The position numbers were made by a program, and so were the translations under genes. From an uncultured Clostridia bacterium (GTDB taxonomy: Bacteria; Bacillota; Clostridia; Oscillospirales; Oscillospiraceae): a stretch of 64,000 nucleotides of DNA. The stretch lies in assembly GCA_930990965.1 (NCBI GenBank), contig CAKNRQ010000003.1, forward strand, positions 52,268 to 116,267. Reading direction: 5' to 3'. Below the pieces are notes generated by a model, which worked only from the letters and a program-made list of their open reading frames with translations, did not search any database and was not told where the DNA came from. This document shows, one piece after another, positions 11,117 to 18,815 of the stretch. Position 1 is the stretch's first letter. Each line of letters starts with the position of its first letter.

Positions 11117-12208
11117 TCACGTCTTTTCATCCGGTGTTATGTCACCCTGTTTGGCCGCATTCTTCGGTTCTTCATCGCCTTCAAGGTCGCCGACCAGCAG
11201 CTCAAGCAGGTCGTTGATGGTGACGATGCCTGTCACGCCGCCGTACTCGTCACACACAACGGCGAGTTTCTTGCGCAGGCGGCGCATGCGCTCCAGAAGC
11301 ACGTCGGCCTTGATACTATCAGGCACAAAGTATGCTGGCTTTACGCAGGTCTCCAGGGCCTTCTGAGCGCTGCGCTCAGGTAGGGCAAAGTAGTCTTTTA
11401 TATCCAGCACACCGATTATCTTGTCCGTGGTATCCTGGCATATGGGATAGAAGGAGTGGCGGGATTTGAATATTTCGGCCTCCCACTCCTCGGTACCCTC
11501 GTCGGCCCAGAGCACGCTCATCTGCGTGCGGTGTGTGCAGAAGTGCTCCGCGCTCTGGTCGTCGAACTCAAAGAGGTTCTGAATGAACTCGTTCTCCTCT
11601 TCGCCTATAGAACCCTTCTGAGAGCCGGCAATAGCCATCATGCGTATTTCTTCCTCGCTGTACTCGTCGTCCTCGCTGTTGGGGTCAACTCCCAGCAGGC
11701 GCAGCACGCCGTTGACGGAAACGCTGAGCAGGCTGACAATGGGTTTGAAGGCCTTGGATATGGCATAGAGCATACCTGCAAGCTTCAGCGATATACCCTC
11801 CGGGTTCTTCATGGCCAGACGTTTGGGGACCAACTCGCCGAACACCAGGGTGAAATAGCTGAGTATCAGCGTGACAAGCACAACGGCCACAGAGTTTATG
11901 ATGCTTGGGCTTATACCCACGCCCAGTGAAATGACAGCGTTGGTTATAAGTCCTGCAAAGTTTGTAGCCGCCGCAGCCGAACCCAGGTAGCCTGACAGAG
12001 TAATGGCTATCTGTATGGTTGAGAGGAAGCGTTCCGGCTGCTCGGTGAGCTTACCGAGCTTAATGGCCGCCTTGTTACCCTCGGCCGAGAGCTGCTCTAT
12101 GCGCACATCCTTCACGGATATGACCGCAATCTCTGCGCAGGCAAAGATTGCATTGAGCGCTATAAGTACCACCTGGAGCACAAGTTGCCATACTAAAGTT
12201 GAGTCCAC
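11117..12208 (-). CDS. DUF21/CBS-pair membrane protein (CNNM/CorC-like transporter)
   Basis: 363 residues. An N-terminal DUF21 (CNNM transmembrane) domain with three to four membrane helices spans residues about 5-190, followed by a CBS pair (about 205-345, with ICQDTTDKIIGVLDIKDYF and VVCDEYGGVTGIVTINDLLELLVGDL). The C-terminal CorC_HlyC domain present in longer relatives is absent. Family members are linked to magnesium or cobalt homeostasis. The start is GTG at 12208, behind AGGAGGT. A 150-base leader upstream carries a 19-codon ORF and a terminator-like hairpin (separate entries), which suggests attenuation control. Confidence 0.88.
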   Translation of the reverse strand: MDSTLVWQLVLQVVLIALNAIFACAEIAVISVKDVRIEQLSAEGNKAAIKLGKLTEQPERFLSTIQIAITLSGYLGSAAAATNFAGLITNAVISLGVGISPSIINSVAVVLVTLILSYFTLVFGELVPKRLAMKNPEGISLKLAGMLYAISKAFKPIVSLLSVSVNGVLRLLGVDPNSEDDEYSEEEIRMMAIAGSQKGSIGEEENEFIQNLFEFDDQSAEHFCTHRTQMSVLWADEGTEEWEAEIFKSRHSFYPICQDTTDKIIGVLDIKDYFALPERSAQKALETCVKPAYFVPDSIKADVLLERMRRLRKKLAVVCDEYGGVTGIVTINDLLELLVGDLEGDEEPKNAAKQGDITPDEKT

Positions 12209-12319
12209 GAAATTAACCTCCTGAGATTATACAATACGGGTTTCTGATTTCCAGCCGGAGAAAAGTTCAAGTTCAGAGGCGGGCCATGCGCCGGCGGGTT
12301 TTCCGGCCCATAAAAGCGC

Positions 12320-12356
12320 AAAAACGCCCGCACCCCAAAACTTCAGGGCGCGCGCG
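12320..12356 (-). terminator. Intrinsic terminator/attenuator directly after the leader ORF stop
   Basis: On the minus strand an 11-bp stem with one G-G mismatch (12356-12346 with 12335-12325) and a 10-base loop is followed by five T. The 5' arm begins at the base right after the leader TGA, so a ribosome stopped there would cover it. It lies 112 bases before the DUF21 start codon. Confidence 0.75.
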
Positions 12357-12416
12357 TCAGTAACGATATTCGGTTCGGTGACAGTTAGATGAGCCGTCGT
12401 CCATGGTATAATTCAT
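12357..12416 (-). CDS. 19-codon leader peptide upstream of the DUF21 gene
   Basis: The ORF reads MNYTMDDGSSNCHRTEYRY and stop, opening with ATG at 12416 behind AAAGGAG (the box is only two bases from the ATG; a second in-frame ATG at 12404 would give 15 residues). A promoter lies immediately upstream so the transcript would start only about 10 bases before the ATG. The stop codon abuts the terminator stem, the layout of translation-coupled attenuators such as trpL, mgtL or drug-resistance leaders. I do not recognise the peptide family. The sensed signal may be magnesium, given the DUF21 target, or availability of Arg/Tyr/Cys residues or an antibiotic acting on the ribosome. Confidence 0.6.
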   Translation of the reverse strand: MNYTMDDGSSNCHRTEYRY

Positions 12417-12430
12417 TTCTCCTTTGCGCT

Positions 12431-12461
12431 ATATTGAAACACAAAGGAGCGCAGTTGTCAA
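12431..12461 (-). promoter_or_regulatory. Promoter of the leader-DUF21 unit with flanking inverted repeat
   Basis: Minus-strand TTGACA (12461-12456) with a -10 of CAATAT (12436-12431, spacer 19) or TTCAAT (12438-12433, spacer 17). An 8-bp inverted repeat (12419-12426 with 12442-12449) flanks the -10 and includes the leader's ribosome-binding site; it may be an operator. Confidence 0.6.
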
Positions 12462-12475
12462 GAGGTATTGCAAAA

Positions 12476-12500
12476 GCGGCCGCCTATAAATGGCGGCCGC
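12476..12500 (-). terminator. Terminator of the aconitase-X operon
   Basis: Perfect 9-bp GC stem (GCGGCCGCC/GGCGGCCGC) with a 7-base loop and TTTTG after it on the minus strand, nine bases beyond the small-subunit stop. Confidence 0.85.
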
Positions 12501-12508
12501 TGCAAACT

Positions 12509-12952
12509 TTATTCAACCGTGACGGTCCCGTCCGGCGCCACTGTGATACTCATGCCGTCCTGGACGTAGTCCAGGAATTCCTCGCCCAGTTCGTCAACAA
12601 CGGGCATAGAGGCGTCCGTCCAAACCTCGGCGAGTATGGCTCCGCTCGCGGCCAGCGAGTCTATAGTCTTGGAGAAGAGCATGCAGGCCGGCTGGTTGTT
12701 GGTAGCGCAGGCGGTGTAGAGCACCATGCCGCCTGTGGTGGAGCCTATGGTCTGCGGCAGACAGAGCGCCGTGCCCTTCATGGGCTTTTTGTAGAGGTCG
12801 GCGTTGTTCTGGTCGCCGCATTTCACGGACTTGTCTCCGAACATCATGGCCATCTGAAAGCTCGCCAGAGTGTTGAACCCGCCGTGCGATACCAGTGCCG
12901 GGGCCGTACATTTTCCTGCCACTATCGGGCGGCCCTTGAATACTTTAGCCAT
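12509..12952 (-). CDS. Aconitase X small (swivelling) domain, DUF126
   Basis: 147 residues of the DUF126 family, the swivelling domain that forms a two-subunit dehydratase with the DUF521 protein encoded just before it. The motif KGTALCLPQTIGSTTGG (about residues 58-74) is typical of the phosphate-like/substrate loop with the conserved Ser after PQTIG. Start ATG overlaps the stop of the large subunit (TAATG), indicating stoichiometric expression. In bacteria AcnX enzymes dehydrate cis-3-hydroxy-L-proline; in archaea the same fold is mevalonate-5-phosphate dehydratase. Which substrate applies here cannot be read from the sequence. Confidence 0.85.
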   Translation of the reverse strand: MAKVFKGRPIVAGKCTAPALVSHGGFNTLASFQMAMMFGDKSVKCGDQNNADLYKKPMKGTALCLPQTIGSTTGGMVLYTACATNNQPACMLFSKTIDSLAASGAILAEVWTDASMPVVDELGEEFLDYVQDGMSITVAPDGTVTVE

Positions 12953-14226
12953 TACTTCGCACCTCCCGTGATTATATCGAGCAGCTCGTCCTCAGTGTAG
13001 TAGCGCGCCGTGGTGTAAGTACGCAGCTTGTTGGAACAGGTTATAACGGGCATTTTGCCGCTCAGGGGGTTGTTCATGTACATGAGCGGGCAGATGTAAC
13101 TGAGCACTACTCCGGCGCTCTCGAGCTGCTTATATTCGGGCATCTCGCGGAACTTGTCCCCAGTGGCCGGGGCTGCCGTCATGACGGTGGGCACCGTGAC
13201 CTTCTTGAGGCCCTTAGCCGCCAGGGCCGCGGTGATCCTCTCCGTCCAGCTATTGAGCTGGGCTATAGTGAGGTGCGGGCAGCCGATAAAGCAGAGTTTC
13301 GGCTTGGCAGCGGGATCCTTCCACACCACGGGGTAGCTAGCCTTCACACGCTCAAGCTCGGCGTCGTCCACCACGTAAACCGGCGCGCCCTCACGGATGA
13401 GGCTCTCGCCCTGTTCCACAGCCTCGGGGGTGAGGTTTTCTATGTGATAGAGGCCCACCGCGCCGTTCGAGGCCGTGGCCGCGCCGAAGTCCTTGAGGTA
13501 GGCGCACACGTCGTCCGTGAGCTCGGTGCCAAGCCACTTGTCGAGCCCCTTCACGTACGGCACCTGCTCCATGACCTTCATGCCTATCGCGCTGCCGAGG
13601 AGCTGCGCCTCCGGCTTTTTCGTGGTCCTGACCTCAACTATCCAGTCGGCCTTCCTGCCGTCGTCCGTCAGCAGGCCGAAGTAGGGCACATAACCGACTA
13701 TGCTGCCCATGAGCTCCAGCATGCCGCTGTTGCGGTTGCAGCGCGCGCCGAGCACGCTGTTTGCGTAGACGACGGCGCTCGACTCGGCCCAGGAGAGCAC
13801 ATCGCCCTTTTTAGGCTTGTTGCCGACTTCGTCTAGGTAACATGCGCAGGTGTAGGCGTCCGGGGAGAGTATGCCCAGCTTCTCAAGCTGCTTTTCGTAC
13901 CTGTCCTGCTGGGAGTACATGAACTTCTTGAACACCAGGTCCTGTATCAGATTGCTTGGCACATTCTTGTCCAGCGGCAGAGGGTCTGCGGAAAACTTCT
14001 GTTTTGAGAGCGCCCCGGCCTTTATGAGCTGGTCATAGAGGTCGTACACCGGCTTCATGACGCCGATGCCGAAGCTTATGACCGTGTGGCCGTACTCGCT
14101 CGTCACGGGCACCATTCTGTCCGCGCCGAAGGTCTCGCCGTACATGACGAGGCTCTTCATGACTTTGGCCATGACTTCGCCCTGGGAGCCGTTGAGTATG
14201 TCCTGCTGCTCTCTGGTGAGTTCCAT
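12952..14226 (-). CDS. Aconitase X catalytic subunit, DUF521
   Basis: 424 residues covering the whole DUF521 catalytic domain. Cluster-ligand candidates are the cysteines in ARCNRNSGMLELMG (about residue 162), FIGCPHLTI (about 313) and ITCSNKLRTYT (near 397). Binding-site stretches FGADRMVPVTSEYGH and VGYVPYFGLLTDDGRKADW match the family. The ATG has AAAGGAG upstream and lies seven bases after a tiny membrane-protein gene, so acnX seems to be expressed as the distal part of a transcript that begins with three small membrane proteins. Proline-racemase or ornithine-cyclodeaminase genes that usually accompany hydroxyproline-specific AcnX are missing here. Confidence 0.87.
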   Translation of the reverse strand: MELTREQQDILNGSQGEVMAKVMKSLVMYGETFGADRMVPVTSEYGHTVISFGIGVMKPVYDLYDQLIKAGALSKQKFSADPLPLDKNVPSNLIQDLVFKKFMYSQQDRYEKQLEKLGILSPDAYTCACYLDEVGNKPKKGDVLSWAESSAVVYANSVLGARCNRNSGMLELMGSIVGYVPYFGLLTDDGRKADWIVEVRTTKKPEAQLLGSAIGMKVMEQVPYVKGLDKWLGTELTDDVCAYLKDFGAATASNGAVGLYHIENLTPEAVEQGESLIREGAPVYVVDDAELERVKASYPVVWKDPAAKPKLCFIGCPHLTIAQLNSWTERITAALAAKGLKKVTVPTVMTAAPATGDKFREMPEYKQLESAGVVLSYICPLMYMNNPLSGKMPVITCSNKLRTYTTARYYTEDELLDIITGGAK

Positions 14227-14232
14227 ATTGCT

Positions 14233-14442
14233 TCACTCCTTTGATTTGTTGTCAGAGTTGTTTTCATCTTTGATTATATACTTCCGCATAGCGCTGCCCA
14301 GCATCATCACAAAGCCAATCACGGCCGGCAAAAAGCTGAACATAATCAGCTCGCCCCATGCGCCTGTTAGGTATGCCGCTAGCACAAAGACTGCAATAAA
14401 AATAGCCATCAGCAAAAACGCGAGGCCCGCCTTATACCACAT
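14233..14442 (-). CDS. Small two-helix membrane protein (third of tandem set)
   Basis: 69 residues: an N-terminal helix (GLAFLLMAIFIAVFVLAAYL), a short loop, a second helix (LIMFSFLPAVIGFVMMLGSAM) and a charged tail ending KDENNSDNKSKE. The ATG at 14442 is preceded by GGGGGAGGA and lies two bases beyond the upstream stop codon. The layout (short N-terminus, two helices, acidic/polar tail) repeats that of the two preceding small genes, suggesting diverged duplicates. Not a family I can name. Confidence 0.65.
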   Translation of the reverse strand: MWYKAGLAFLLMAIFIAVFVLAAYLTGAWGELIMFSFLPAVIGFVMMLGSAMRKYIIKDENNSDNKSKE

Positions 14443-14443
14443 C

Positions 14444-14665
14444 TCAGTCCTCCCCCTCCGTCTTCCCAAGAGCCTCTATCAGCTCCCGGTGTCTTTGGTT
14501 TTCGTCGTATTTGGCGACGCCTGCGCCGCCTATAGCGAGGATGATGCCGGCAACCAGAGCTATCATACTGCCAATCGCCAGAAAATTGCTGTCAGTAAAA
14601 CCGCCCCATACTATCGCATACACCGCGGCTATCATGATTACTATGCCTATTCTGTAGACGTACAT
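14444..14665 (-). CDS. Small two-helix membrane protein (second of tandem set)
   Basis: 73 residues, beginning MYVYRIGIVIMIAAVYAIVWGG, then a second helix AIGSMIALVAGIILAIGGAG and a charged tail (KYDENQRHRELIEALGKTEGED). The N-terminal xxYRIGIxxxIxAxY pattern matches the FSFRMGVALLLGAIY start of the gene before it. GGGAGAGG precedes the ATG. Function unknown; the tail could face the cytosol and interact with a partner. Confidence 0.65.
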   Translation of the reverse strand: MYVYRIGIVIMIAAVYAIVWGGFTDSNFLAIGSMIALVAGIILAIGGAGVAKYDENQRHRELIEALGKTEGED

Positions 14666-14700
14666 TTCCTCTCCCGCAAATTTTTAACTGCGCGCCGCAT

Positions 14701-14892
14701 TTACTCCTCATTCTTTTCCTTCGGGGCATCGAGCGCGCCCTTGACTGCCAGCACAAAACCGGTGACCGCCAGAACTATGCTGGCGAAAAACAGCAGCACG
14801 CCCACGCCCGACATGGAAAACATCAACAGTCCCATGACTAGCAGGTATATCGCGCCCAGCAGCAGCGCTACACCCATCCTAAAGCTGAACAC
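14701..14892 (-). CDS. Small two-helix membrane protein (first of tandem set)
   Basis: 63 residues from a GTG start at 14892, eight bases after GGGGAGG. Helix 1 is VALLLGAIYLLVMGLLMF and helix 2 VLLFFASIVLAVTGFVLAV, followed by KGALDAPKEKNEE. First gene after the promoter at 14919-14947; the following two small membrane genes and the two aconitase-X genes run on with gaps of at most 35 bases. No recognised family. Confidence 0.65.
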   Translation of the reverse strand: MFSFRMGVALLLGAIYLLVMGLLMFSMSGVGVLLFFASIVLAVTGFVLAVKGALDAPKEKNEE

Positions 14893-14918
14893 TTAAATTC
14901 CTCCCCTTCTTTTTGTCT

Positions 14919-14947
14919 AGTTTATCACGCACATATTGACTAGTCAA
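14919..14947 (-). promoter_or_regulatory. Promoter of the small-membrane-protein/aconitase-X operon
   Basis: Minus-strand TTGACT (14947-14942), 17-base spacer, TAAACT (14924-14919), 27 bases before the GTG start at 14892. Confidence 0.75.
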
Positions 14948-14951
14948 CGCA

Positions 14952-14978
14952 AAAGGGCCGCCTTTCAGGCGGCCCTTT
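14952..14978 (-). terminator. Terminator after the 66-residue membrane protein gene
   Basis: Perfect 11-bp stem (AAAGGGCCGCC/GGCGGCCCTTT) with a 5-base loop; on the minus strand the arm ends in TTT followed by TGCGTTG. It separates the 66-residue gene from the next operon's promoter. Confidence 0.8.
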
Positions 14979-15009
14979 GCAGGAGCGTAACATTGATTGT
15001 ATTTTTGCT

Positions 15010-15210
15010 TTAGTTGAGCTGCTTTGTGTCCTGAGCTTCGTCTTCAGGGTTCTTCACCAAGCCGCCGCCAAACTCAGCCACGAGCGCCACAACTATGCCA
15101 ATCGCGGCGAACAATCCACCGAGATAGAACATCATATTGTACTCAAGGCCCACGACGGCGCAGAATATGCCAGCCATCAGCATCGCAATACCAAATATCA
15201 TATCCTTCAT
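15010..15210 (-). CDS. Small two-helix membrane protein, monocistronic
   Basis: 66 residues: helix 1 MIFGIAMLMAGIFCAVVGLEY, helix 2 MFYLGGLFAAIGIVVALVAEF and an acidic tail (KNPEDEAQDTKQLN). It has the same architecture as the three small proteins downstream but its own promoter and terminator. AGGAGGT precedes the ATG. Function unknown. Confidence 0.7.
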   Translation of the reverse strand: MKDMIFGIAMLMAGIFCAVVGLEYNMMFYLGGLFAAIGIVVALVAEFGGGLVKNPEDEAQDTKQLN

Positions 15211-15259
15211 TTTGTATTACCTCCTGACGTATTAGCGGCCCTTGTCGCTTTCTGTGTTA

Positions 15260-15288
15260 AATATATCACCAGCTTGTGAAATTGTCAA
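15260..15288 (-). promoter_or_regulatory. Promoter of the 66-residue membrane protein gene
   Basis: Minus-strand TTGACA (15288-15283), 17-base spacer, TATATT (15265-15260): a near-consensus sigma-A promoter 49 bases before the ATG. Confidence 0.8.
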
Positions 15289-15325
15289 CAATAAAATGTC
15301 GAATTTTTAACACTTTTCGAAAAAA

Positions 15326-15353
15326 TTTGGGAGCCGGTATTCCGGCTCCCAAA
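15326..15353 (-). terminator. Terminator of the dcw cluster after ftsZ
   Basis: Perfect 12-bp stem (TTTGGGAGCCGG with CCGGCTCCCAAA), loop of four, followed on the minus strand by TTTTTTCG. It lies 17 bases beyond the ftsZ stop and closes the division operon. Confidence 0.9.
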
Positions 15354-15370
15354 TCGAGTCCATATAGCTA

Positions 15371-16519
15371 TTACTTGGAGTGGAAGATCTTGAATATAGT
15401 GTCGTAAGGATCTTCGTCGCTGCTGCCGCTCTCAGCGGGGGGTTCGCTGGGAGCCGGCGCCGGGCTTGGCGCGGGGGCGCTGGTGTTGGCCGCCTGACGC
15501 GCGGCGGTGTAGAGCCCCTCGGAGGCGGGCTGTTTCACGCTCTGCGCCGGTGTGTCCGGCCTGCCCTGTTCAAAGCCGGTGGCGATGACAATAACGCGGA
15601 TCTCGTCCTCGAGGGAGTTGTCAAAGGTGGCGCCGAAGATGATGTTGGCGTCGGGATGCGCAGCCTCCTGCACGAGGTTGGCGGCGGCTTCGACATCGTC
15701 GAGGCCCATATCCTCGCTGCCGGTGACATTTATAAGCACGCCGTGCGCACCGTTTATGCTGGTCTCCATCAGCGGGCTGGCAACGGCCATGCGCGCGGCC
15801 TCTTCGGCCTTGCCCTTACCGACGGCGTGGCCCACACCCATGTGGGCGAAGCCCGCGTCCTTCATGATGGTGGTGACGTCGGCGAAGTCGAGGTTTATAA
15901 AGCCGGTGTTCTTTATGAGGTCGGAGATGCTGGTGACAGCCTGACGCAGCACGTCGTCTGCTATCTCAAAGGCGTTGGCCAGAGTGACCTTCTGGTCGGT
16001 GGCGTATTTGAGCCGGTCGTTGGGGATGATGAGCAGAGAGTCCACCTTGGCAAGCAGGGCCTGGATGCCCTCCTCGGCCTGGTCCATGCGGCGCTTGCCC
16101 TCGAACTTGAAGGGCTTGGTGACCACGCCCACGGTCAGCGCGCCGGCTTCGCGGGCGATCTCCGCGACTATCGGGGCCGCGCCGGTGCCGGTACCGCCGC
16201 CCATGCCGGCGGTGATGAACACCATGTCCGCATCCTCAATGGACTTGGCTATATCGTTGCGGCTCTCTTCAGCGCTCTTTTTGCCCATGTCGGGATCGGA
16301 GCCCGCGCCCTGGCCGTGAGTGAGCTTTTCGCCTATCTGAATCTTCTGGTCGGCGTTGGAAACGGCCAGCGCCTGCTTGTCCGTATTGACGGAGATAAAC
16401 TCCACGCCCTGAGTGCCGGACTTGACCATGCGGTTGACCACGTTATTGCCGGCCCCGCCCACGCCCAAGACCTTGAGTGTAACGACGTTTTCCGGTCCGG
16501 TTTCGGATTTATAAGACAT
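15371..16519 (-). CDS. ftsZ: Cell division protein FtsZ
   Basis: 382 residues. The tubulin-like GTPase polymerises into the cytokinetic ring. Seen are [13 protein letters not shown] at the N-terminus, the G-box [16 protein letters not shown] and the T7-loop region [20 protein letters not shown]. The C-terminus has a Pro/Ala-rich linker ([18 protein letters not shown]) and a short conserved tail [12 protein letters not shown], where FtsA/SepF-type partners bind; no ftsA is nearby. I chose the ATG at 16519, preceded by GGGAGG, over upstream in-frame codons reaching 16627, which encode an arginine-rich stretch. Last gene of the dcw operon. Confidence 0.97.
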   Translation of the reverse strand: MSYKSETGPENVVTLKVLGVGGAGNNVVNRMVKSGTQGVEFISVNTDKQALAVSNADQKIQIGEKLTHGQGAGSDPDMGKKSAEESRNDIAKSIEDADMVFITAGMGGGTGTGAAPIVAEIAREAGALTVGVVTKPFKFEGKRRMDQAEEGIQALLAKVDSLLIIPNDRLKYATDQKVTLANAFEIADDVLRQAVTSISDLIKNTGFINLDFADVTTIMKDAGFAHMGVGHAVGKGKAEEAARMAVASPLMETSINGAHGVLINVTGSEDMGLDDVEAAANLVQEAAHPDANIIFGATFDNSLEDEIRVIVIATGFEQGRPDTPAQSVKQPASEGLYTAARQAANTSAPAPSPAPAPSEPPAESGSSDEDPYDTIFKIFHSK

Positions 16520-16677
16520 ATTCGGTGCCTCCCTCATATCTTTTGAGACGCCGCGCGGTGGTGTCCGCCGCGTCCTTGTATTATTTCTTCTTCTACTCAT
16601 ATTATATCTTTTCCCATGTCCGGTCAACTATTTTTTGTTTCCATAACACTTTTTTCGTCATTTTTTTGCCGCGCAGC

Positions 16678-17439
16678 TCAAAACGGCGTAAATACGACAG
16701 TTTCTCCAGCCCCAGAGAGGTCTATTGTGCCTCTGTCAGAGACCGTGAGCTGGCTCACGGCAGAGACCAACTTGCCGAATTGATAGTTGATGCTCTCCTC
16801 ACCGCCAAACAGGACCGTGTATCTGTCCAAGAACTCCATGACCGGAGATGCGCTGTCACTGAGTTCTATTGAAGCCGCCATACCCGCAAAACCGCGTCGC
16901 TGTATCTGGTCCAGCAGCTCCTCCAGTACCGCTACCGCCGCGCCGGAGCTGTCGCCTTCAACCACAAGGGTATCGCCTACGGCTGGGTTTACGGGGGTGA
17001 TGCCGGTAACTTGTATCAGGTCTGCCGTACTCGCGGCGTCGCCCTGGGTGAGGACCTTACAGTTTCGGTCCACCACCCAGCGCTGACCGTCGATTTCAAC
17101 CCATGCGAGAGCCTGGCTCTCTACCACCTCGAAAATGACCGTGCCGGGCAGCTGGGTCGTCACTGACACGCTCTCAACATAGGGCAGCTTTGCCAGGATG
17201 CCGCTCACCGCCGCGAAGCGGTTCACGAAGAAGAGGTTGTCGCCCTCTTCAACGCCGGCGGCCTGTATTATCTCATCTGCGGTATAGTGCGAGTTGCCGG
17301 TGACTCGAATCTCGCCGACCTGTATGAATATACTTACAAGAAAGATGAGCACGACGCATCCGAGCAGGAATTTTGCCGGGCCTATGACTGCGGCGCGCCG
17401 GGAAGCTTTTCTCCTGAGCGAATCCGTCAGTTTTGCCAT
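16678..17439 (-). CDS. ftsQ: Cell division protein FtsQ/DivIB
   Basis: 253 residues: a basic cytosolic start (SLRRKASRRAAVIG), one membrane helix at about residues 21-43 (FLLGCVVLIFLVSIFIQVG), then an extracytoplasmic POTRA domain starting EIRVTGNSHYTADEIIQAAGVEEGDNLF and a beta-rich C-terminal domain. It bridges FtsL/FtsB-type proteins and the septal synthase. AAAGGAGG lies seven bases before the ATG, and the gene follows murA by about 30 bases. Confidence 0.9.
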   Translation of the reverse strand: MAKLTDSLRRKASRRAAVIGPAKFLLGCVVLIFLVSIFIQVGEIRVTGNSHYTADEIIQAAGVEEGDNLFFVNRFAAVSGILAKLPYVESVSVTTQLPGTVIFEVVESQALAWVEIDGQRWVVDRNCKVLTQGDAASTADLIQVTGITPVNPAVGDTLVVEGDSSGAAVAVLEELLDQIQRRGFAGMAASIELSDSASPVMEFLDRYTVLFGGEESINYQFGKLVSAVSQLTVSDRGTIDLSGAGETVVFTPF

Positions 17440-17468
17440 CTTATCCTCCTTTCGCCTGTGTGCGGAGT

Positions 17469-18758
17469 CTAGTCTGCACCGCTTTGCGCACTCCCGGACT
17501 CGCTTTCCACGGTAATGTCCGCTCCGAGTTCCCGGAGCCGCGCATCCAGGCTTTCGTAACCCCGGACAACGTGTCCGGAGTCAAGTATGTCGGTTTTGCC
17601 CTCAGCCGAGAGGGCGGCTATGATGAGCGCTGCGCCGCCGCGCAAATCCGTGGCAACTGCCGGAGCCCCGTGCAGCGCATCAACGCCCGTGACCACGGCC
17701 ACCCGGCCTTCAGTGTGTATCCTGGCGCCGAGGCGCAAAAGTTCTTCCGTAAAGCGGAAGCGGTTCTGGAACACGTTCTCCACGAACACGCTCGTGCCCT
17801 TGGCCTTCAGGCAGGCCGCCAGCATCAGGGGCTGGGCGTCCGTGGGAAAGCCGGGGTAAGGCCCGGTTATGACGGGCATCGGCGCTTTCAGGTTCCCGCC
17901 CGAACTGAGCCGGACAGTGTGCCTAGTTGATATTATATCACATCCGCACTCAGAAAGCGAGCGCAGAACGGTAGAAAAATGTTCGCATTCCACCCCGCGC
18001 AGTTCGACATCGCCTCCGCTTGCCGCGCAGGCGGCCAGATATGTAGCAGACACTATGCGGTCGGGCATAATCCGGTGCCCCACCCTTTCTGCGCCGAGCG
18101 CGCCGCCTCGCACGCGCACAGTGGCGCTGCCGGCGCCCGTCACATCCGCGCCCAGGGTTCGCAGAAAGCTTTGCAGTTCCGTTATCTCCGGCTCGCGGGC
18201 GGCGTTCATGATGACCGTCTCGCCTTCAGCTGCGCAGGCGCAGAGCATGGCGTTCTCAGTCGCTCCGACGCTCGGCATCGGCAGGGCTATGCTCGCGCCG
18301 TGCAGGCCGTTTGGAGCTGAGCATATAAGGTCTCCACCGAGTTCGTCTATTTTCGCGCCTAGTGCCCGCAGGGCCATCAGGTGCAGGTCTATTGGCCTGG
18401 GCCCCAGTTCGCAGCCGCCCGGCATGCTCAGCCGCGCCGAGCCGCAGCGGGCCAGAAGCGCGCCCAGGAATATCACCGAGCTGCGCAGCTCGCGCATGAG
18501 CCGGTGCGGTATTTCTGCCCTCGCCAGCGTGCGCGAGTCTATGTTCACGACGTCGCCCTCGCGCTCGACCTTGCAGCCGAGGCCGCGCAGTATGCGTATT
18601 GTCGTGTCCACGTCACGCAGTTGTGGGACGTTTAAAAGCTCGGTCTCGCAGGGTGCGAGCACACTCGCCGCCATGATAGGCAACACGGCGTTCTTCGCGC
18701 CCTGCACGGTTATGCTGCCCGTAAGGCGGTTGCCGCCGTTTACGTGCCAAACGCTCAT
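17469..18758 (-). CDS. murA: UDP-N-acetylglucosamine 1-carboxyvinyltransferase (first copy)
   Basis: 429 residues, full length. MurA transfers enolpyruvate from PEP to UDP-GlcNAc, the first committed step of peptidoglycan synthesis. The active-site loop PGGCELGPRP carries the catalytic Cys (about residue 117), the target of fosfomycin; the N-terminal QGAKNAVLPIMAAS supplies the Lys-Asn pair. It lies inside the division cluster between murG and ftsQ and shares the window with a second murA at 45 kb; the two are clearly paralogous rather than recent copies. Start ATG at 18758 has GGGGGAG upstream. Confidence 0.96.
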   Translation of the reverse strand: MSVWHVNGGNRLTGSITVQGAKNAVLPIMAASVLAPCETELLNVPQLRDVDTTIRILRGLGCKVEREGDVVNIDSRTLARAEIPHRLMRELRSSVIFLGALLARCGSARLSMPGGCELGPRPIDLHLMALRALGAKIDELGGDLICSAPNGLHGASIALPMPSVGATENAMLCACAAEGETVIMNAAREPEITELQSFLRTLGADVTGAGSATVRVRGGALGAERVGHRIMPDRIVSATYLAACAASGGDVELRGVECEHFSTVLRSLSECGCDIISTRHTVRLSSGGNLKAPMPVITGPYPGFPTDAQPLMLAACLKAKGTSVFVENVFQNRFRFTEELLRLGARIHTEGRVAVVTGVDALHGAPAVATDLRGGAALIIAALSAEGKTDILDSGHVVRGYESLDARLRELGADITVESESGSAQSGAD

Positions 18759-18815
18759 TTTCTCTCCCCCATAACAGCAGATTCATGCCATACTATGCCG
18801 GGGGAGGCGTTTTTG

